Source: an uncultured Eggerthella sp. (GTDB taxonomy: Bacteria; Actinomycetota; Coriobacteriia; Coriobacteriales; Eggerthellaceae). Taken from it: a stretch of DNA of 64,000 bases. Under the pieces are notes generated by a model. It was not told the DNA's origin. It searched no databases and saw nothing but the letters and a program-made list of their open reading frames with translations. Below are positions 51,202-61,246 of the stretch, one piece after another. How positions within the stretch are numbered: the first letter of the stretch is position 1; every line of letters starts with the position of its first letter. The position numbers were made by a program, and so were the translations under genes. The stretch covers positions 9,424-73,423 of the forward strand of contig URVA01000001.1 in assembly GCA_900551155.1 (NCBI GenBank). Reading direction: 5' to 3'.

Positions 51202-53601
51202 ATGGCACAGACTCCCAATCCGAAAAATCCAAAAAACTTTAAGCAGCCCAATCGGACAAACGTAGTTACTATTATTGTGTTCCTCGTTATTGGCGTGTTC
51301 TTCCTGTTCATGATGGGTCGTACGATGACATCGGCAACAGGGGTAACCCAAACCGATGAACTGCAGACTTCTGAATTTATGCAGGCAGTTGAACAAGGGC
51401 GCGTAAGCACTGCGGTGTATGACACGGGTTCCTACACCATTACTGGTACCTACTATCCTGCTTCTACCGCAGGTGGTGCTACGGCAGATGCGTACAACGA
51501 AGCCTTCGATGCCCTGAATTCCGAGTTGGGCACCATGACTCATGATTCTGGTCGTCTGAATATTGTCGAAACCCAGCAGCTTGCAGTTGCCAACTTGGGT
51601 TCTGAACACAACTACACGGTAACGTGGGTTGGTCAGGATTCTTTGGGTCAGCTGATGGCAGCGAATCCCGAAATTCAGTACAGTGTTCGTCTGGCATCTC
51701 CTTGGGGATCTATCTTAGCTTCCATTTTGCCCATCCTGATTATTGCGGGCTTATTGCTGTTCTTCTTCTCTCAGATGAACAAGGCAAATAATTCGCAAAT
51801 GTCTTTCGGTAAGGCAAAATCAAAAGACTATGTTGAAGAACACCCCGATGTTAAGTTTTCTGATGTTGCGGGCGTTGACGAAGCAGTTGAGGAAATGCAG
51901 GAGATTAAGGACTTCTTGGAAAATCCTGCAAAGTATCAGTCCTTGGGCGCAAAGATTCCTCGTGGTTGTTTGCTGGTAGGCCCTCCGGGTACTGGTAAAA
52001 CCTTGCTCGCTCGTGCGGTAGCAGGTGAGGCGGGCGTGCCATTCTTTAGCATTTCTGGTTCCGACTTTGTAGAAATGTTTGTTGGTGTTGGCGCTTCGCG
52101 TGTTCGTAACCTCTTCAAGAAAGCAAAGGAAGCTGCGCCGTCTATTATCTTTATCGACGAAATTGACGCCGTTGGTCGTCAGCGTGGCGCAGGTCTTGGT
52201 GGCGGTCATGATGAACGCGAACAGACCCTGAACCAGTTGCTGGTAGAAATGGACGGCTTTGAAGCAAACGATTCTGTTGTATTGATTGCTGCTACCAACC
52301 GTGCTGACGTTTTGGACCCAGCATTGCTGCGTCCTGGTCGTTTTGACCGTCAGATCGTGGTAGACGTTCCTGATGTTAAGGGTCGTGAAAAGATCCTGAA
52401 CGTTCATGCAGCAAACAAACCATTAAGCGATGACGTTGACTTGGTAAGCTTGGCTAAGCTGACTCCTGGTTTCTCTGGTGCGGACTTGGCAAACTTGCTT
52501 AACGAAGCTGCAATTTTGACGGCTCGCCGTAACAAGCGCGTAATTTCCAACAAGGAAGTTCAGGATTCTATGGAGCGTGTTATTGCTGGTCCTGAACGCA
52601 AGGGCAGGGTCTTGGACAAGCAGACGCGTACCACTATTGCTTATCATGAATCTGGTCATGCGCTTGTTGGTCACTTGCTTGAAAACGCCGATCCTGTTCA
52701 TAAGATTTCGATTATTTCGCGCGGTCGTGCACTGGGCTATACCTTGTCTATTCCTGACGAGGATAAGGTGCTCAACAGCCGCAATCAGATGCGCGATGAA
52801 TTGGCAGTGTTCCTTGGTGGCCGTGTGGCAGAAGAATTGTTCTGCGACGACATTACGACAGGTGCTTCTAACGACCTCGAACGCGCTACCAAGATGGCTC
52901 GCTCTATGGTTACCAATTACGGCATGAGCTCTGAATTGGGTGTTCAGGTATTTGGTCAGCCAAACCATGAAGTGTTCTTGGGTCGCGATTATGGCAATAC
53001 TCAGGACTACTCTGATGATACGGCACGTCGTATCGACGATGAAGTAGCTCGCATTATGAAGGAAGCCCACGACCGTGCTGAATCAATCCTGTCTGCTCAT
53101 CGCGATCAGATGGATTTGATGGCATCGGTTTTGCTTGAGCGCGAAACGGTTGATGGCAAGGCATGCCAGGCATTGCTTGATAATCGTTGGGATGAATACC
53201 TTCAGGAGGAAAAGAAGGAAGTCGAACAGCGTAAGCTTGAAGAAGAAAAAGCTCAGGCAGAAGCTCCTCAGGGCTCCGTTGACCAGAGTGGAGCTCAGGG
53301 TGGATCCGATCTGCTTGCACCAACGGGTAATCCACAGGTACCTGCATCGGGTAATGGTTCTCAGCCTATGATGCCTGCTTCGGAGCAGCCTGCTCAACCG
53401 ACGCAGCATCAGCCATTCCCGCCTTCGGCAACGAATCCTTCTCGTCCAAGGCGTCCTATGCCTATTGATTTGGTAAATACCCATCCTGAGCAAAAGCAGC
53501 CTACTGAACCTGCTCAGCCACAGCAGCCTGCGCAACCTCAGCAACCTGTTCCAGACACTGACCAGCCTGCAGGCTCTGATACCACTCAGGACAACAAGTA
53601 A
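51202..53601 (+). CDS. ftsH: ATP-dependent zinc metalloprotease FtsH
   Basis: 799-residue membrane-anchored AAA protease degrading membrane and regulatory proteins. Two membrane helices are visible (about 17-37 and 170-190). Walker A GPPGTGKT is near residue 260, Walker B near 315 (FIDEID), the second region of homology contains RPGRFDRQ, and the zinc site HESGH is near 481-485. After the protease domain there is a 110-residue Gln/Pro-rich tail (about residues 685-799), common in actinobacterial FtsH. Typical tilS-hpt-ftsH-folP context. Confidence 0.97.
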   Translation: MAQTPNPKNPKNFKQPNRTNVVTIIVFLVIGVFFLFMMGRTMTSATGVTQTDELQTSEFMQAVEQGRVSTAVYDTGSYTITGTYYPASTAGGATADAYNEAFDALNSELGTMTHDSGRLNIVETQQLAVANLGSEHNYTVTWVGQDSLGQLMAANPEIQYSVRLASPWGSILASILPILIIAGLLLFFFSQMNKANNSQMSFGKAKSKDYVEEHPDVKFSDVAGVDEAVEEMQEIKDFLENPAKYQSLGAKIPRGCLLVGPPGTGKTLLARAVAGEAGVPFFSISGSDFVEMFVGVGASRVRNLFKKAKEAAPSIIFIDEIDAVGRQRGAGLGGGHDEREQTLNQLLVEMDGFEANDSVVLIAATNRADVLDPALLRPGRFDRQIVVDVPDVKGREKILNVHAANKPLSDDVDLVSLAKLTPGFSGADLANLLNEAAILTARRNKRVISNKEVQDSMERVIAGPERKGRVLDKQTRTTIAYHESGHALVGHLLENADPVHKISIISRGRALGYTLSIPDEDKVLNSRNQMRDELAVFLGGRVAEELFCDDITTGASNDLERATKMARSMVTNYGMSSELGVQVFGQPNHEVFLGRDYGNTQDYSDDTARRIDDEVARIMKEAHDRAESILSAHRDQMDLMASVLLERETVDGKACQALLDNRWDEYLQEEKKEVEQRKLEEEKAQAEAPQGSVDQSGAQGGSDLLAPTGNPQVPASGNGSQPMMPASEQPAQPTQHQPFPPSATNPSRPRRPMPIDLVNTHPEQKQPTEPAQPQQPAQPQQPVPDTDQPAGSDTTQDNK

Positions 53602-53640
53602 TAACAAGACAGACGACAAACGTTTTACTACACACGAGGC

Positions 53641-53668
53641 GCCCCGAGCAATTCGCTCGGGGCTTTTT
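53641..53668 (+). terminator. Intrinsic terminator directly before folP-folK
   Basis: Stem GCCCCGAGC/GCTCGGGGC with an AATTC loop and TTTTT. The Shine-Dalgarno GGAGG of the next gene begins immediately after the T-run (53669), so it may act as an attenuator as well as ending ftsH. Confidence 0.9.
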
Positions 53669-53679
53669 GGAGGAATAGC

Positions 53680-54993
53680 ATGATTTGGCGATGCGGCTCT
53701 TATTCGTTTGATTCCAGAACTCCCGTAATTATGGGAATACTAAACGTTACTCCTGATTCTTTTTCTGATGGAGGATCGTATGCTTCTATAGATGAGGCGG
53801 TAGCAGCTGGTCGCCAAATGATTGAAGATGGTGCTCTTATTGTTGATGTAGGCGGAGAATCCACCCGTCCTGGTGCAGATCCCGTCTCGGAAGAAGAAGA
53901 GCTCAAGCGCGTTTTAGAGGTTGTGCGACGCTTGGCTGATGAAGACATATGCGTTAGCATCGACACGCGCCATGCGTCTGTTGCCAAAGCATGCGTAGAG
54001 GCAGGCGCAAGCATTATCAATGATGTTACGGGTTTTCGTGATCCAGAAATGGTTAAGGTAGCAGCATCGTGCGATGCGGGTCTTGTAGTAATGCACATGA
54101 AGGGTGACGATCCACGCACTATGCAAAATGAGCCAGAATATACCGATGTCGTTGATGAGGTTCTGACCTATTTGAAAGATCGCGCTAATCAGCTTGAACA
54201 GGCAGGAATTAGCCGCGATCGAATTTGTTTAGATCCTGGTCCTGGTTTTGGTAAAACCGCAAAGCAGACCATTCAGCTTATGCGAAACTTCCAGGAGTTT
54301 GCGCGTTTGGGATATCCCTTAATGGTGGCAGTATCTCGAAAAAGCTATATTGGCTATGCCTATGAAATTGAAGACGCTAAGCAGCGCGATAACGCTTCTG
54401 CTGCCGAGGCATTGATGGCATGCGAATTGGGCGCATCGATTGTTCGCACCCATAATGTTCCTCTTACGGTGAAATCTATTGAAGAAAACTTGCGACCTTA
54501 CGTCTTTATTGGCATGGGCTGCAACGTTGCTCTGGTCGCCGATGAGGGCGAGGAACTTGAAGGCAAAAAAGCAATGCTTAATCAGGCGATTTCTGATATG
54601 TGTATGCTGCCCGATTCTCAGATTGTTGATATCTCCAGCTTTTATGAGAGCGAGCCAGCATACTTTGAAGATCAGGATACCTTCGTTAATGCGGTGGTTC
54701 TTTTACGAACTGGTTTACCTCCACAAGAGCTTTTGCGCTACTTGCAGGCAATTGAGCAGAGTTTAGGACGTGTACGGGAACGCGAAAACGGCCCACGTAC
54801 CTGCGATTTGGACATTCTTGATTATCAGGGCTACGTGTGCGAACACGAAATTCTGACTTTGCCTCATCCCTTGCTCCATGAGCGCGATTTCGTGGTTAAG
54901 CCTTTGCTCGAGCTTGCTCCGCGTCATGAATTGGCAAACGGCACAAAGGTAAGCCTTGATAGCGTCAAGGTAGGCAAGGCATGGAAGTGCTAA
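53680..54993 (+). CDS. Dihydropteroate synthase fused to HPPK
   Basis: 437-residue bifunctional folate enzyme. The N-terminal DHPS domain (about residues 1-265) has GILNVTPDSFSDGG at 19-32 and VGGESTRPGA at about 58-67 and makes dihydropteroate from pABA. The C-terminal HPPK domain (about 268-437) has VFIGMGCN and the signature GPRTCDLDILDY, pyrophosphorylating 6-hydroxymethyl-dihydropterin. FolP-then-FolK order in one chain is not the usual FolK-P order. GGAGG precedes ATG 53680. Its end overlaps birA by 13 bases. Confidence 0.95.
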   Translation: MIWRCGSYSFDSRTPVIMGILNVTPDSFSDGGSYASIDEAVAAGRQMIEDGALIVDVGGESTRPGADPVSEEEELKRVLEVVRRLADEDICVSIDTRHASVAKACVEAGASIINDVTGFRDPEMVKVAASCDAGLVVMHMKGDDPRTMQNEPEYTDVVDEVLTYLKDRANQLEQAGISRDRICLDPGPGFGKTAKQTIQLMRNFQEFARLGYPLMVAVSRKSYIGYAYEIEDAKQRDNASAAEALMACELGASIVRTHNVPLTVKSIEENLRPYVFIGMGCNVALVADEGEELEGKKAMLNQAISDMCMLPDSQIVDISSFYESEPAYFEDQDTFVNAVVLLRTGLPPQELLRYLQAIEQSLGRVRERENGPRTCDLDILDYQGYVCEHEILTLPHPLLHERDFVVKPLLELAPRHELANGTKVSLDSVKVGKAWKC

Positions 54994-55775
54994 CTAATTC
55001 CAAAATTCAATGGGATATTCAATCGTACGAATGCGTTGATTCGACGAACCGAATCGTAAAGCAAGCACTTGCCGCAGGAGTAAAAGAAGGGTTCGGAGCA
55101 ACAGCGTTTCAGCAACAAGGCGGCTATGGTAGGCAGGGTCGCGTATGGGAAAGCCCCGTAGGTGGTTTATATGCCTCGCTTGCATTTCGCCCTGCGGAAA
55201 AGGGAATCCCTTTTGAAAATATTCCTCTTTTAAGTTTGGTTATGTCACTTGCAGTAGCTCAGGCTTTGGAATCTTTGGTTGAAGATGCTTCAAAGATTGC
55301 TATCAAATGGCCCAATGATGTGCTCTATGATGGCGGAAAAATCGCTGGTATTTCGCTTGAGGCTGTATCGGGTGGAATTTGCGTGGGTGTTGGCATCAAT
55401 CTTTTCCCCAATACCAATACTGGTGAAGTTTTGGGGAAATACCGTCTTTCATATGTGAGAAATGAAGTTGTTCGGGATGAGCTTTCGGTTGGGCAACGCG
55501 ATTACATGAGTGAAGCACTTCGCGTGTTACTAAAAGAAATTGCTTGCGCCTATGAGCAATGGGTTGGGGAAGGCTTTGCTCCGTTTATAGATAGCTATCG
55601 CAGTTCGATGGCATTTTTAGGTAGCGCGGTGTGCTTAGAAGCAATAGACGGTTCGATTCTTTGCGAAGGCGTTATCGAAGGCGTGGATGACGAAGGGCGA
55701 CTTCTTGTTCGGACTCCATTGGGAGAGGTACTTCACGCGAATTCGGGCGAGGTACATATAAAGACTTTGCAATAG
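54981..55775 (+). CDS. birA: Biotin--[acetyl-CoA-carboxylase] ligase, without DNA-binding domain
   Basis: 264-residue biotin protein ligase attaching biotin to carboxylase subunits. The biotin/ATP loop GGYGRQGRVWES is near residues 47-58, and IKWPNDVLYDGGKIAG near 103-118 is a second hallmark. There is no N-terminal helix-turn-helix, so it cannot repress biotin genes. It begins inside the end of the FolP-FolK gene (13-base overlap), suggesting co-translation. A BioY-like gene for biotin uptake lies at 58.5 kb. Confidence 0.95.
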   Translation: MEVLTNSKIQWDIQSYECVDSTNRIVKQALAAGVKEGFGATAFQQQGGYGRQGRVWESPVGGLYASLAFRPAEKGIPFENIPLLSLVMSLAVAQALESLVEDASKIAIKWPNDVLYDGGKIAGISLEAVSGGICVGVGINLFPNTNTGEVLGKYRLSYVRNEVVRDELSVGQRDYMSEALRVLLKEIACAYEQWVGEGFAPFIDSYRSSMAFLGSAVCLEAIDGSILCEGVIEGVDDEGRLLVRTPLGEVLHANSGEVHIKTLQ

Positions 55776-55783
55776 TTCGGAAT

Positions 55784-56386
55784 TTAAAACAGCAGCGCCT
55801 TTAGGCCGATAAGAATAAGCACGATACCGCCGATAATGGTTGCACGATCGCCCAAAACACTTCCGAAGCGGCGTCCTATTATCAGCGCAACCAAGCAGAC
55901 GAACGCGGTAGTAAGAGCAATAATACTTGCCGAAAATGCCACATTTACCGAAAGTGCTGCGAAACTGACTCCTACCGCAAGGGCGTCGATGCTGGTAGCG
56001 ATTGCCTGGAGTGCCAATACGGGCATTGTTAAAGTTTGACCAGATGAGTTAATAGAATTGGCTTGCTTGTTATCGCTTGGGTTTTGAATAGATGAAGTAA
56101 TATCTTCGGTTTCTTCGTGGAAAACATCCCATATCATTTTGGCGCCAATAAAACCTAGGATGGCAAAGGTAATAATGCCTGCATACTGCGAAATAACATC
56201 GCTAACAAGTCTGCCTAAAACATAGCCAATACAGGGCATGATGCCCTGGAATAGACCAAAAGTTATAGGCATCATAAGGTTTCGAAGCTTCGAATTTCCC
56301 TGATAAATAAACGTATTTGAAATTGTGACAGCAAATGCATCCATGGCGAGCGCTAAGCCTAGGAGCACGATTTCGGTTATGGTCAC
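55784..56386 (-). CDS. mntP: Manganese efflux pump MntP family protein
   Basis: 200-residue six-helix membrane protein (formerly DUF204/YebN), exporting Mn2+. LLGLALAMDAFAVTISN near the start and MPVLALQAIATSIDALAVGVSFA later carry the paired aspartates of the family. A hydrophilic loop of about 30 residues lies in the middle. The frame extends upstream, but GTG 56386 with AGAGGA on the minus strand is preferred. It is divergent from the MATE gene. Confidence 0.88.
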   Translation of the reverse strand: MTITEIVLLGLALAMDAFAVTISNTFIYQGNSKLRNLMMPITFGLFQGIMPCIGYVLGRLVSDVISQYAGIITFAILGFIGAKMIWDVFHEETEDITSSIQNPSDNKQANSINSSGQTLTMPVLALQAIATSIDALAVGVSFAALSVNVAFSASIIALTTAFVCLVALIIGRRFGSVLGDRATIIGGIVLILIGLKALLF

Positions 56387-56739
56387 AACGGGTCCTCTCT
56401 TCGCAGTTTGACCACTATAGGACATCTTTTCTGTGCAAGAAACCTTAAATGCAAAATTTTACGAATAGTAACTTTGGGGATGGCGTATTGGAGATGGCGT
56501 AGGTGCCGTTTGCCGTCCGCAGGCGAGAGCTACACGCTTTATACAAGACAATACTTCAGTAAAGATTATTGATGCTCTTTGAATGGTATGGCGCTTGCGT
56601 GTTCGCAGTGGGATAATAGCGCGTGCTTGTGAGCAGCAAGGAGGGAATTGGGGCTCTCTGAAAGTGACGAAGGAACAAGCCGCTTGTACCGTGACAAATG
56701 ACCTGATTTATCACGAAGCGGCATATTAAAGGAAACTTA
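56387..56739. other. Intergenic region between mntP and the MATE gene
   Basis: About 350 bases. No gene, terminator or clear repeat was seen. GGCGTATTGGAGATGGCGTA contains a short direct duplication of GATGGCGTA. A divergent promoter pair is expected here but not resolved. Confidence 0.4.
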
Positions 56740-58305
56740 ATGACCGACCAAGACAACGAAGTGATGCAAACAAACGAAGAAAATGAGGCGAGCAAATCCG
56801 AGGTAACGTTCGCTAAGGGCTCCCTTCACAAAGGCGATACTCCAAAGCCTGGGCAAAAGCTCCACAAGGGCGATGCGCGCACTGCACGCATGGGAACAGG
56901 TTCTATTCCAAAGCTCATCATGGAATTTGCAATTCCTTCTATCGTGGGCATGCTGGTAAATGGCGCATATAACGTCATTGACTCCATCTTCCTTGGTCAG
57001 GCAATGGGAGAAATTGGTCTTTCAGTTGCAACAGCAGCAATGCCGCTCATGACCATATTCATGGCGCTTGCAATGCTTATTGGCAATGGTGGAAATGCGC
57101 TTGCTGCGCTTCGTTTGGGTGAAGGCAATAAGGATGCCGCAGAAAAAAGTTTAGGCAACACGGTGTGCTTAGGTATCGTTGCAGCAATTCTTGTGGCAAT
57201 ACTTATTCATATTCCGCCCTGCGTTGAGGCAATCCTTACGCTTTCGAGTGTTACGCCAGAGATTCGCGATTACACCTATTCGTTTATGTATATTCTTGCG
57301 CTTGGTTTTATCTTCCAATTAATTGGTGCAGGTGTTAATAATTTCATTCGTACTGCAGGCGCTCCAAATCGTGCTTTGGGAACTATGGTAATTGGCACGG
57401 TTTCTTGCGTTGTGCTGAACTACTTATTCGTTTTGGTATTTAGCTGGGGAGTGGTAGGAAGCGCTTTAGCTACCGTTCTTGGCCAAGCTGTTTCGTGCAT
57501 TAGTGTGCTGTGGTATTTCCTCTTTACGAAAGATGTTGCCTTTAAGCTGTATGCTCGCAATCTAAAACTTGAGGCAGAAATCGTAGGCCTTATTATTTCT
57601 TTGGGTGCTGCAAGCTTTATCATGCAGCTTGCTATGTCCGTTATCAATTTCTTGGTGAACTATTTGCTGGTTATGTATGGCGGTCAGTCTCCGCTTGGCG
57701 CAGAAGCAGCACTTGCCTCAATTGGCGTTGTTCAGCGTTGCGCTATGTTTGCTGTACTGCCTTTGATTGGTATTGCGATTGCTATTCAGCCTTTGCTTGG
57801 CTACAACTATGGTGCAAGTTTAATTTCTCGTGTTCGCAGCACTCTTGGGTATGGCATTTTGATTGCTACTATTTTTGGCACCGTGATGTGGGCTCTTATT
57901 CATATCTTTGCGTTTGATATCGTTTCATTCTTCGGTATTCGCGATGATGCTCTTCGTGAATTTACGGTCTTCGCGCTCAACGTTCAGGTTTTGGTTTTGC
58001 CTGTAGTAGGTATGCAAATTGTTACTTCGAACTATTTCCAAGCAACAGGCCAGCCGATAAAGTCGGTCATTTTGTCCCTTACCAGACAAGTACTTTTCCT
58101 TATTCCACTTTATATTGTGTTACCAATTGTTCTTCCGTATATTGCACCAGGACTTACCAGTTTGGATGCACTGTACTTCGCTGTTCCTATCGCAGATATA
58201 TTGGCAATTATCACTTCGCTCATTTTCATTTTCTTCGAACTGAAGCGCTTGAAGGGAATTGAAGCAGGAACAATTCAGGCTAAATTCGGGAAGAAAGCCG
58301 CCTAA
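56740..58305 (+). CDS. MATE-family efflux transporter
   Basis: 521-residue polytopic exporter with about 12 helices in two homologous halves, using Na+ or H+ to expel drugs or metabolites. Conserved features are IMEFAIPSIVGMLVNGAYNVIDSIFLG in the first half and PLLGYNYGAS in the second. The N-terminal 50 residues are hydrophilic and contain a repeat (SLHKGDTPKPGQ, KLHKGDARTA). AAAGGAAA precedes ATG 56740. Substrate unknown. Confidence 0.93.
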   Translation: MTDQDNEVMQTNEENEASKSEVTFAKGSLHKGDTPKPGQKLHKGDARTARMGTGSIPKLIMEFAIPSIVGMLVNGAYNVIDSIFLGQAMGEIGLSVATAAMPLMTIFMALAMLIGNGGNALAALRLGEGNKDAAEKSLGNTVCLGIVAAILVAILIHIPPCVEAILTLSSVTPEIRDYTYSFMYILALGFIFQLIGAGVNNFIRTAGAPNRALGTMVIGTVSCVVLNYLFVLVFSWGVVGSALATVLGQAVSCISVLWYFLFTKDVAFKLYARNLKLEAEIVGLIISLGAASFIMQLAMSVINFLVNYLLVMYGGQSPLGAEAALASIGVVQRCAMFAVLPLIGIAIAIQPLLGYNYGASLISRVRSTLGYGILIATIFGTVMWALIHIFAFDIVSFFGIRDDALREFTVFALNVQVLVLPVVGMQIVTSNYFQATGQPIKSVILSLTRQVLFLIPLYIVLPIVLPYIAPGLTSLDALYFAVPIADILAIITSLIFIFFELKRLKGIEAGTIQAKFGKKAA

Positions 58306-58339
58306 GGTTACTAAGTCGTAAACGTCGGCAATTTGTATG

Positions 58340-58373
58340 AGTGCTCGTTCTGATTTTTGATAGAATGAGCGCT
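58340..58373 (+). terminator. Hairpin after the MATE gene
   Basis: 12-bp stem AGTGCTCGTTCT/AGAATGAGCGCT with two wobbles and a 10-base loop, followed by CGTTTTATA. It is probably the MATE terminator, though the T-run is short. Confidence 0.55.
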
Positions 58374-58502
58374 CGTTTTATATACAGGATAGTTTTCTGA
58401 TTTTGGCAGCTTCATAGGTGTCGCTCGTTTGTTTTGTATGCATTTGCGAATTGTCTTAAGGCTGCATAGGTGTTGGTAAATTTCTCTAAGAAGAGGTATC
58501 GC

Positions 58503-59106
58503 ATGAGTGCATCTACTTCGCATCGTTTATACGGACGTTCAACATCGATCGTCTTTTGTGCGCTGTCGATTGCTTTTATGGCAGTTTCAGCATGGATCAC
58601 GATACCTTTTGGTCCCATTCCTTTTACCCTTCAGACGCTTGCGGTAATGTTTGTTCTGTTTGCGCTTAAGCCTAAAGAAGCGATGGCTGCAATTGCAGGT
58701 TATTTAATCCTAGGTGCTCTTGGCCTACCCGTGTTTTCTTCGTTTAGGGGAGGGATCGCTGCTTTAGTGGGTCCGACGGGTGGTTTTATTGTTGGATTTC
58801 TTATTGCTGGTGCGGTGGCTCTTGCGGTTGGTGCATTGGTGAAAGACAAAGGTGTTTTTTCGTCCGAGAATACAAAGTCGGTATTTGGCACTTCCATTAG
58901 AACAGGAACTCTTGCGCGTAATCTTACGATGGGTGTGATATTTCTTATTGTGCTGTATACCTTTGGTTGGGCATGGCTTATGTATGTGGGTCATTTAAGC
59001 GGAAGCTGCTTTCATTGCGGCAGTAGCACCGTTTATCCCAATTGATGCGCTTAAGATGGTCGCTGCAGTTCTGTTGGCTCAAGCAGTATCTAGGGCAACG
59101 AAATAA
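58503..59106 (+). pseudogene. bioY: BioY biotin transporter gene with an internal frameshift
   Basis: ECF substrate-binding BioY protein. ITIPFGPIPFTLQTLAVMF near residues 35-53 and YLILGALGLPVFSSFRGGIAAL are diagnostic. The frame from ATG 58503 (AGAAGAGG upstream) leaves the family pattern at about 59001-59005. The C-terminal end continues in another frame as AAFIAAVAPFIPIDALKMVAAVL and stops at 59104-59106. Removing one base near GGAAGC restores a 200-residue protein. It may be a true inactivating frameshift, a sequencing error or, less likely, a programmed shift. Confidence 0.85.
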
Positions 59107-59203
59107 ATAGCTATTGGCGCACAGTTCAGAAAATACCTACATCAGACACATACCCTTCTTAAAGAGTCAGCTTCGCGCATATTCGTCCTTCAAAAAGACA
59201 AAT

Positions 59204-59276
59204 AACGCTGCAAAAATAGCGCACACCAGTCTTACGCATCCCAAAAACATGTGGAGCTAATCTGGGGCAGCGTTTT
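59204..59276 (+). terminator. Long-range stem after bioY
   Basis: AACGCTGC (59204-59211) pairs with GCAGCGTT (59267-59274) around a 55-base loop, followed by TTTATAAGTCTTTTTT. Possibly a loose terminator. Confidence 0.35.
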
Positions 59277-59338
59277 ATAAGTCTTTTTTCAGGACGGCGC
59301 TCAGAATTCCTCTTTAATAAGGGTATATATCTGATGAG

Positions 59339-60412
59339 CTATTTCATAGCAGGAAACGCCATAGTGAATACTGCGCCGCCTTCAGGGGCATTAAACGCTG
59401 TCACAGTGCCGTCGAAGTCTTCCACGATTTCTTTTACGATAGCTAAGCCAATTCCTGCACCGCCGCTGTTGCGTGCGCGTGATAAATCGCCGCGATAAAA
59501 GCGCTTAAACAGCAAAACAGGGTCAATATCGCCGATGCCGCAACCATCGTCTTTAACTGCTACGACAGAGGTGTCGTTGATGCCTGAAAGCATGATGCGC
59601 ACATGTCCACCAACTTCTACATGGCGAATAGCGTTGTCTACCAAATTGATTAATGCCTGCTTTAGACGATCATCATTAGCCAAGATATCGGGTGCAGCAC
59701 CTTCAACAGTCAAAGTAACCTCTTTGTCTTGAGCGATAGGCTCTAGAGTGTCTACGACATCTTTTGCTACATCTTCAATGTTTAAACGTCGCAAGGTATA
59801 AGCGGGTGCACCTTCTTTTGCGTGCTGTAGGGCAAGCAAACCGTTGGTGAGCTTCTTCAGGCGATCGGCTTCATTAAGAATAATTTCGCAGAAATGTTCA
59901 CGAGTTGACTGCGGCATATCGGGATCAAGCATAAGCTCTGCATTGCCGCTAATTGCCGTAAGGGGAGTACGGAATTCATGAGCAACATCACTGATGAAAG
60001 TGTCTTGTCGTTCGTTGAGGGCTTTCAATTCGTCAACGCGGGCGTTGTATACGCGATTAAATTCTCCAATGCTTTCCGACAGCTCGTCAACTTCGCGCAT
60101 AACGCCTGTTGGAGTAAAAGCGATGCTGGTATCTCCTGCTTTAGAAGACTGGATTTTACGTACTAGTTCCGTAAGGGGACGACTAATAAAATGCGCGATA
60201 AGCAAACTGATGAAATAGCAGACGCATCCAATAGGGATAAGCGTTAACAAGATAGTGCGGGGGCAGTCAAAAATAAAAATTGCCCCGAGTGCCGTAAGCG
60301 CGCTTGCCAAAATAGCCAAAAGAGTAGCCAAAAACGAAATATGCGTGAAAAGGCGCATAGGTTTTTCTTCTTTTGGGGTATTTATGTAAGGCGGTTCGGT
60401 AGGTCGAGGCAT
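59339..60412 (-). CDS. Two-component sensor histidine kinase
   Basis: 357-residue membrane sensor kinase. Two membrane helices (about 27-45 and 53-75) with almost no extracellular loop are followed by HAMP (about 75-128). The phosphoacceptor H is in DVAHEFRTPLTAI (about 145), the N box is NLVDNAIRH and the G boxes DDGCGIG and GGAGIGLAIVKE. The short periplasmic loop suggests sensing within the membrane or by HAMP. ATG 60412, 9 bases after AGAAG, is the likely start. It is 24 bases downstream of its response regulator. Confidence 0.92.
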   Translation of the reverse strand: MPRPTEPPYINTPKEEKPMRLFTHISFLATLLAILASALTALGAIFIFDCPRTILLTLIPIGCVCYFISLLIAHFISRPLTELVRKIQSSKAGDTSIAFTPTGVMREVDELSESIGEFNRVYNARVDELKALNERQDTFISDVAHEFRTPLTAISGNAELMLDPDMPQSTREHFCEIILNEADRLKKLTNGLLALQHAKEGAPAYTLRRLNIEDVAKDVVDTLEPIAQDKEVTLTVEGAAPDILANDDRLKQALINLVDNAIRHVEVGGHVRIMLSGINDTSVVAVKDDGCGIGDIDPVLLFKRFYRGDLSRARNSGGAGIGLAIVKEIVEDFDGTVTAFNAPEGGAVFTMAFPAMK

Positions 60413-60435
60413 AGTAGACACTTCTTTTGTTTACG

Positions 60436-61128
60436 TTATTTCTTGAAGCGATATCCATAACCGCGAACGGTTTCGACAAGTTTTGGATCATATCCTGCTG
60501 CTTCAATTTTATCGCGCAAACGCTTGATGTGGGTATCTACCGTTTTCGTTTCGGTAATAAATTCCCAGTTCCAGGCGTCGTGAAGCAAATCTTCGCGAGA
60601 AACAACCTTTCCAGCATTGCGCATAAGGCAAGCAAGCAGTTCGAATTCGCGTGGAGTTAAATCGATAGGACCCTTGTCGCCTTCGGCTACGTGCGTATCT
60701 TCGTTAAGCGTAATGCCGCCAGCAGAAATTTCGTTAGCAGAAATCATGTCGTTGCCCTGAGTGCGACGAAGAAGTGCTCGGGTGCGGGCGAGCAATTCAC
60801 GAACACCGAAGGGTTTTGCCAGGTAGTCGTCTGCGCCAAGTTCAAGACCAACAACTTTGTTCAATTCGGTATCGCGTGCAGAAAGGAACAAAATGGGAGT
60901 AGACATTTTTGCACGAATGCGACGGCATAATTCATAGCCATCAATGCCAGGCAGCATAATGTCAAGAATGAATAAATCAAAATGCTGCTGTTCAATTTTG
61001 CGCAGCGCCTCTTCGCCGTCAGAGGCTATTTCGGTAAGATAGCCTTCCTTTTGCATGGCGTAGCTTACAAATTCTGTGATTGATGGTTCGTCATCAACAA
61101 TCAAAATACGTGCAGGTGTGTTTTCCAT
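60436..61128 (-). CDS. OmpR/PhoB-family response regulator
   Basis: 230-residue regulator. The receiver domain has Asp12/Asp13 in VDDEP, the phosphoacceptor Asp56 in LDIMLPG and Lys in LAKPFG. The winged-helix output domain (about 135-229) ends in VRGYGYRFKK. GGAGGG on the minus strand precedes ATG 61128. It heads the two-gene operon with the histidine kinase; the signal is unknown. Confidence 0.95.
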   Translation of the reverse strand: MENTPARILIVDDEPSITEFVSYAMQKEGYLTEIASDGEEALRKIEQQHFDLFILDIMLPGIDGYELCRRIRAKMSTPILFLSARDTELNKVVGLELGADDYLAKPFGVRELLARTRALLRRTQGNDMISANEISAGGITLNEDTHVAEGDKGPIDLTPREFELLACLMRNAGKVVSREDLLHDAWNWEFITETKTVDTHIKRLRDKIEAAGYDPKLVETVRGYGYRFKK

Positions 61129-61246
61129 ACGATCACCCTCCAGCTAGTATCCTTAAACGCTTCATATATAAAGCTCGTACTGTCTCTGTTCAATAGTATG
61201 GTAGCATTCGCAAGTAGTGCATACTATGAAAGGGACTGTCAGAAAC

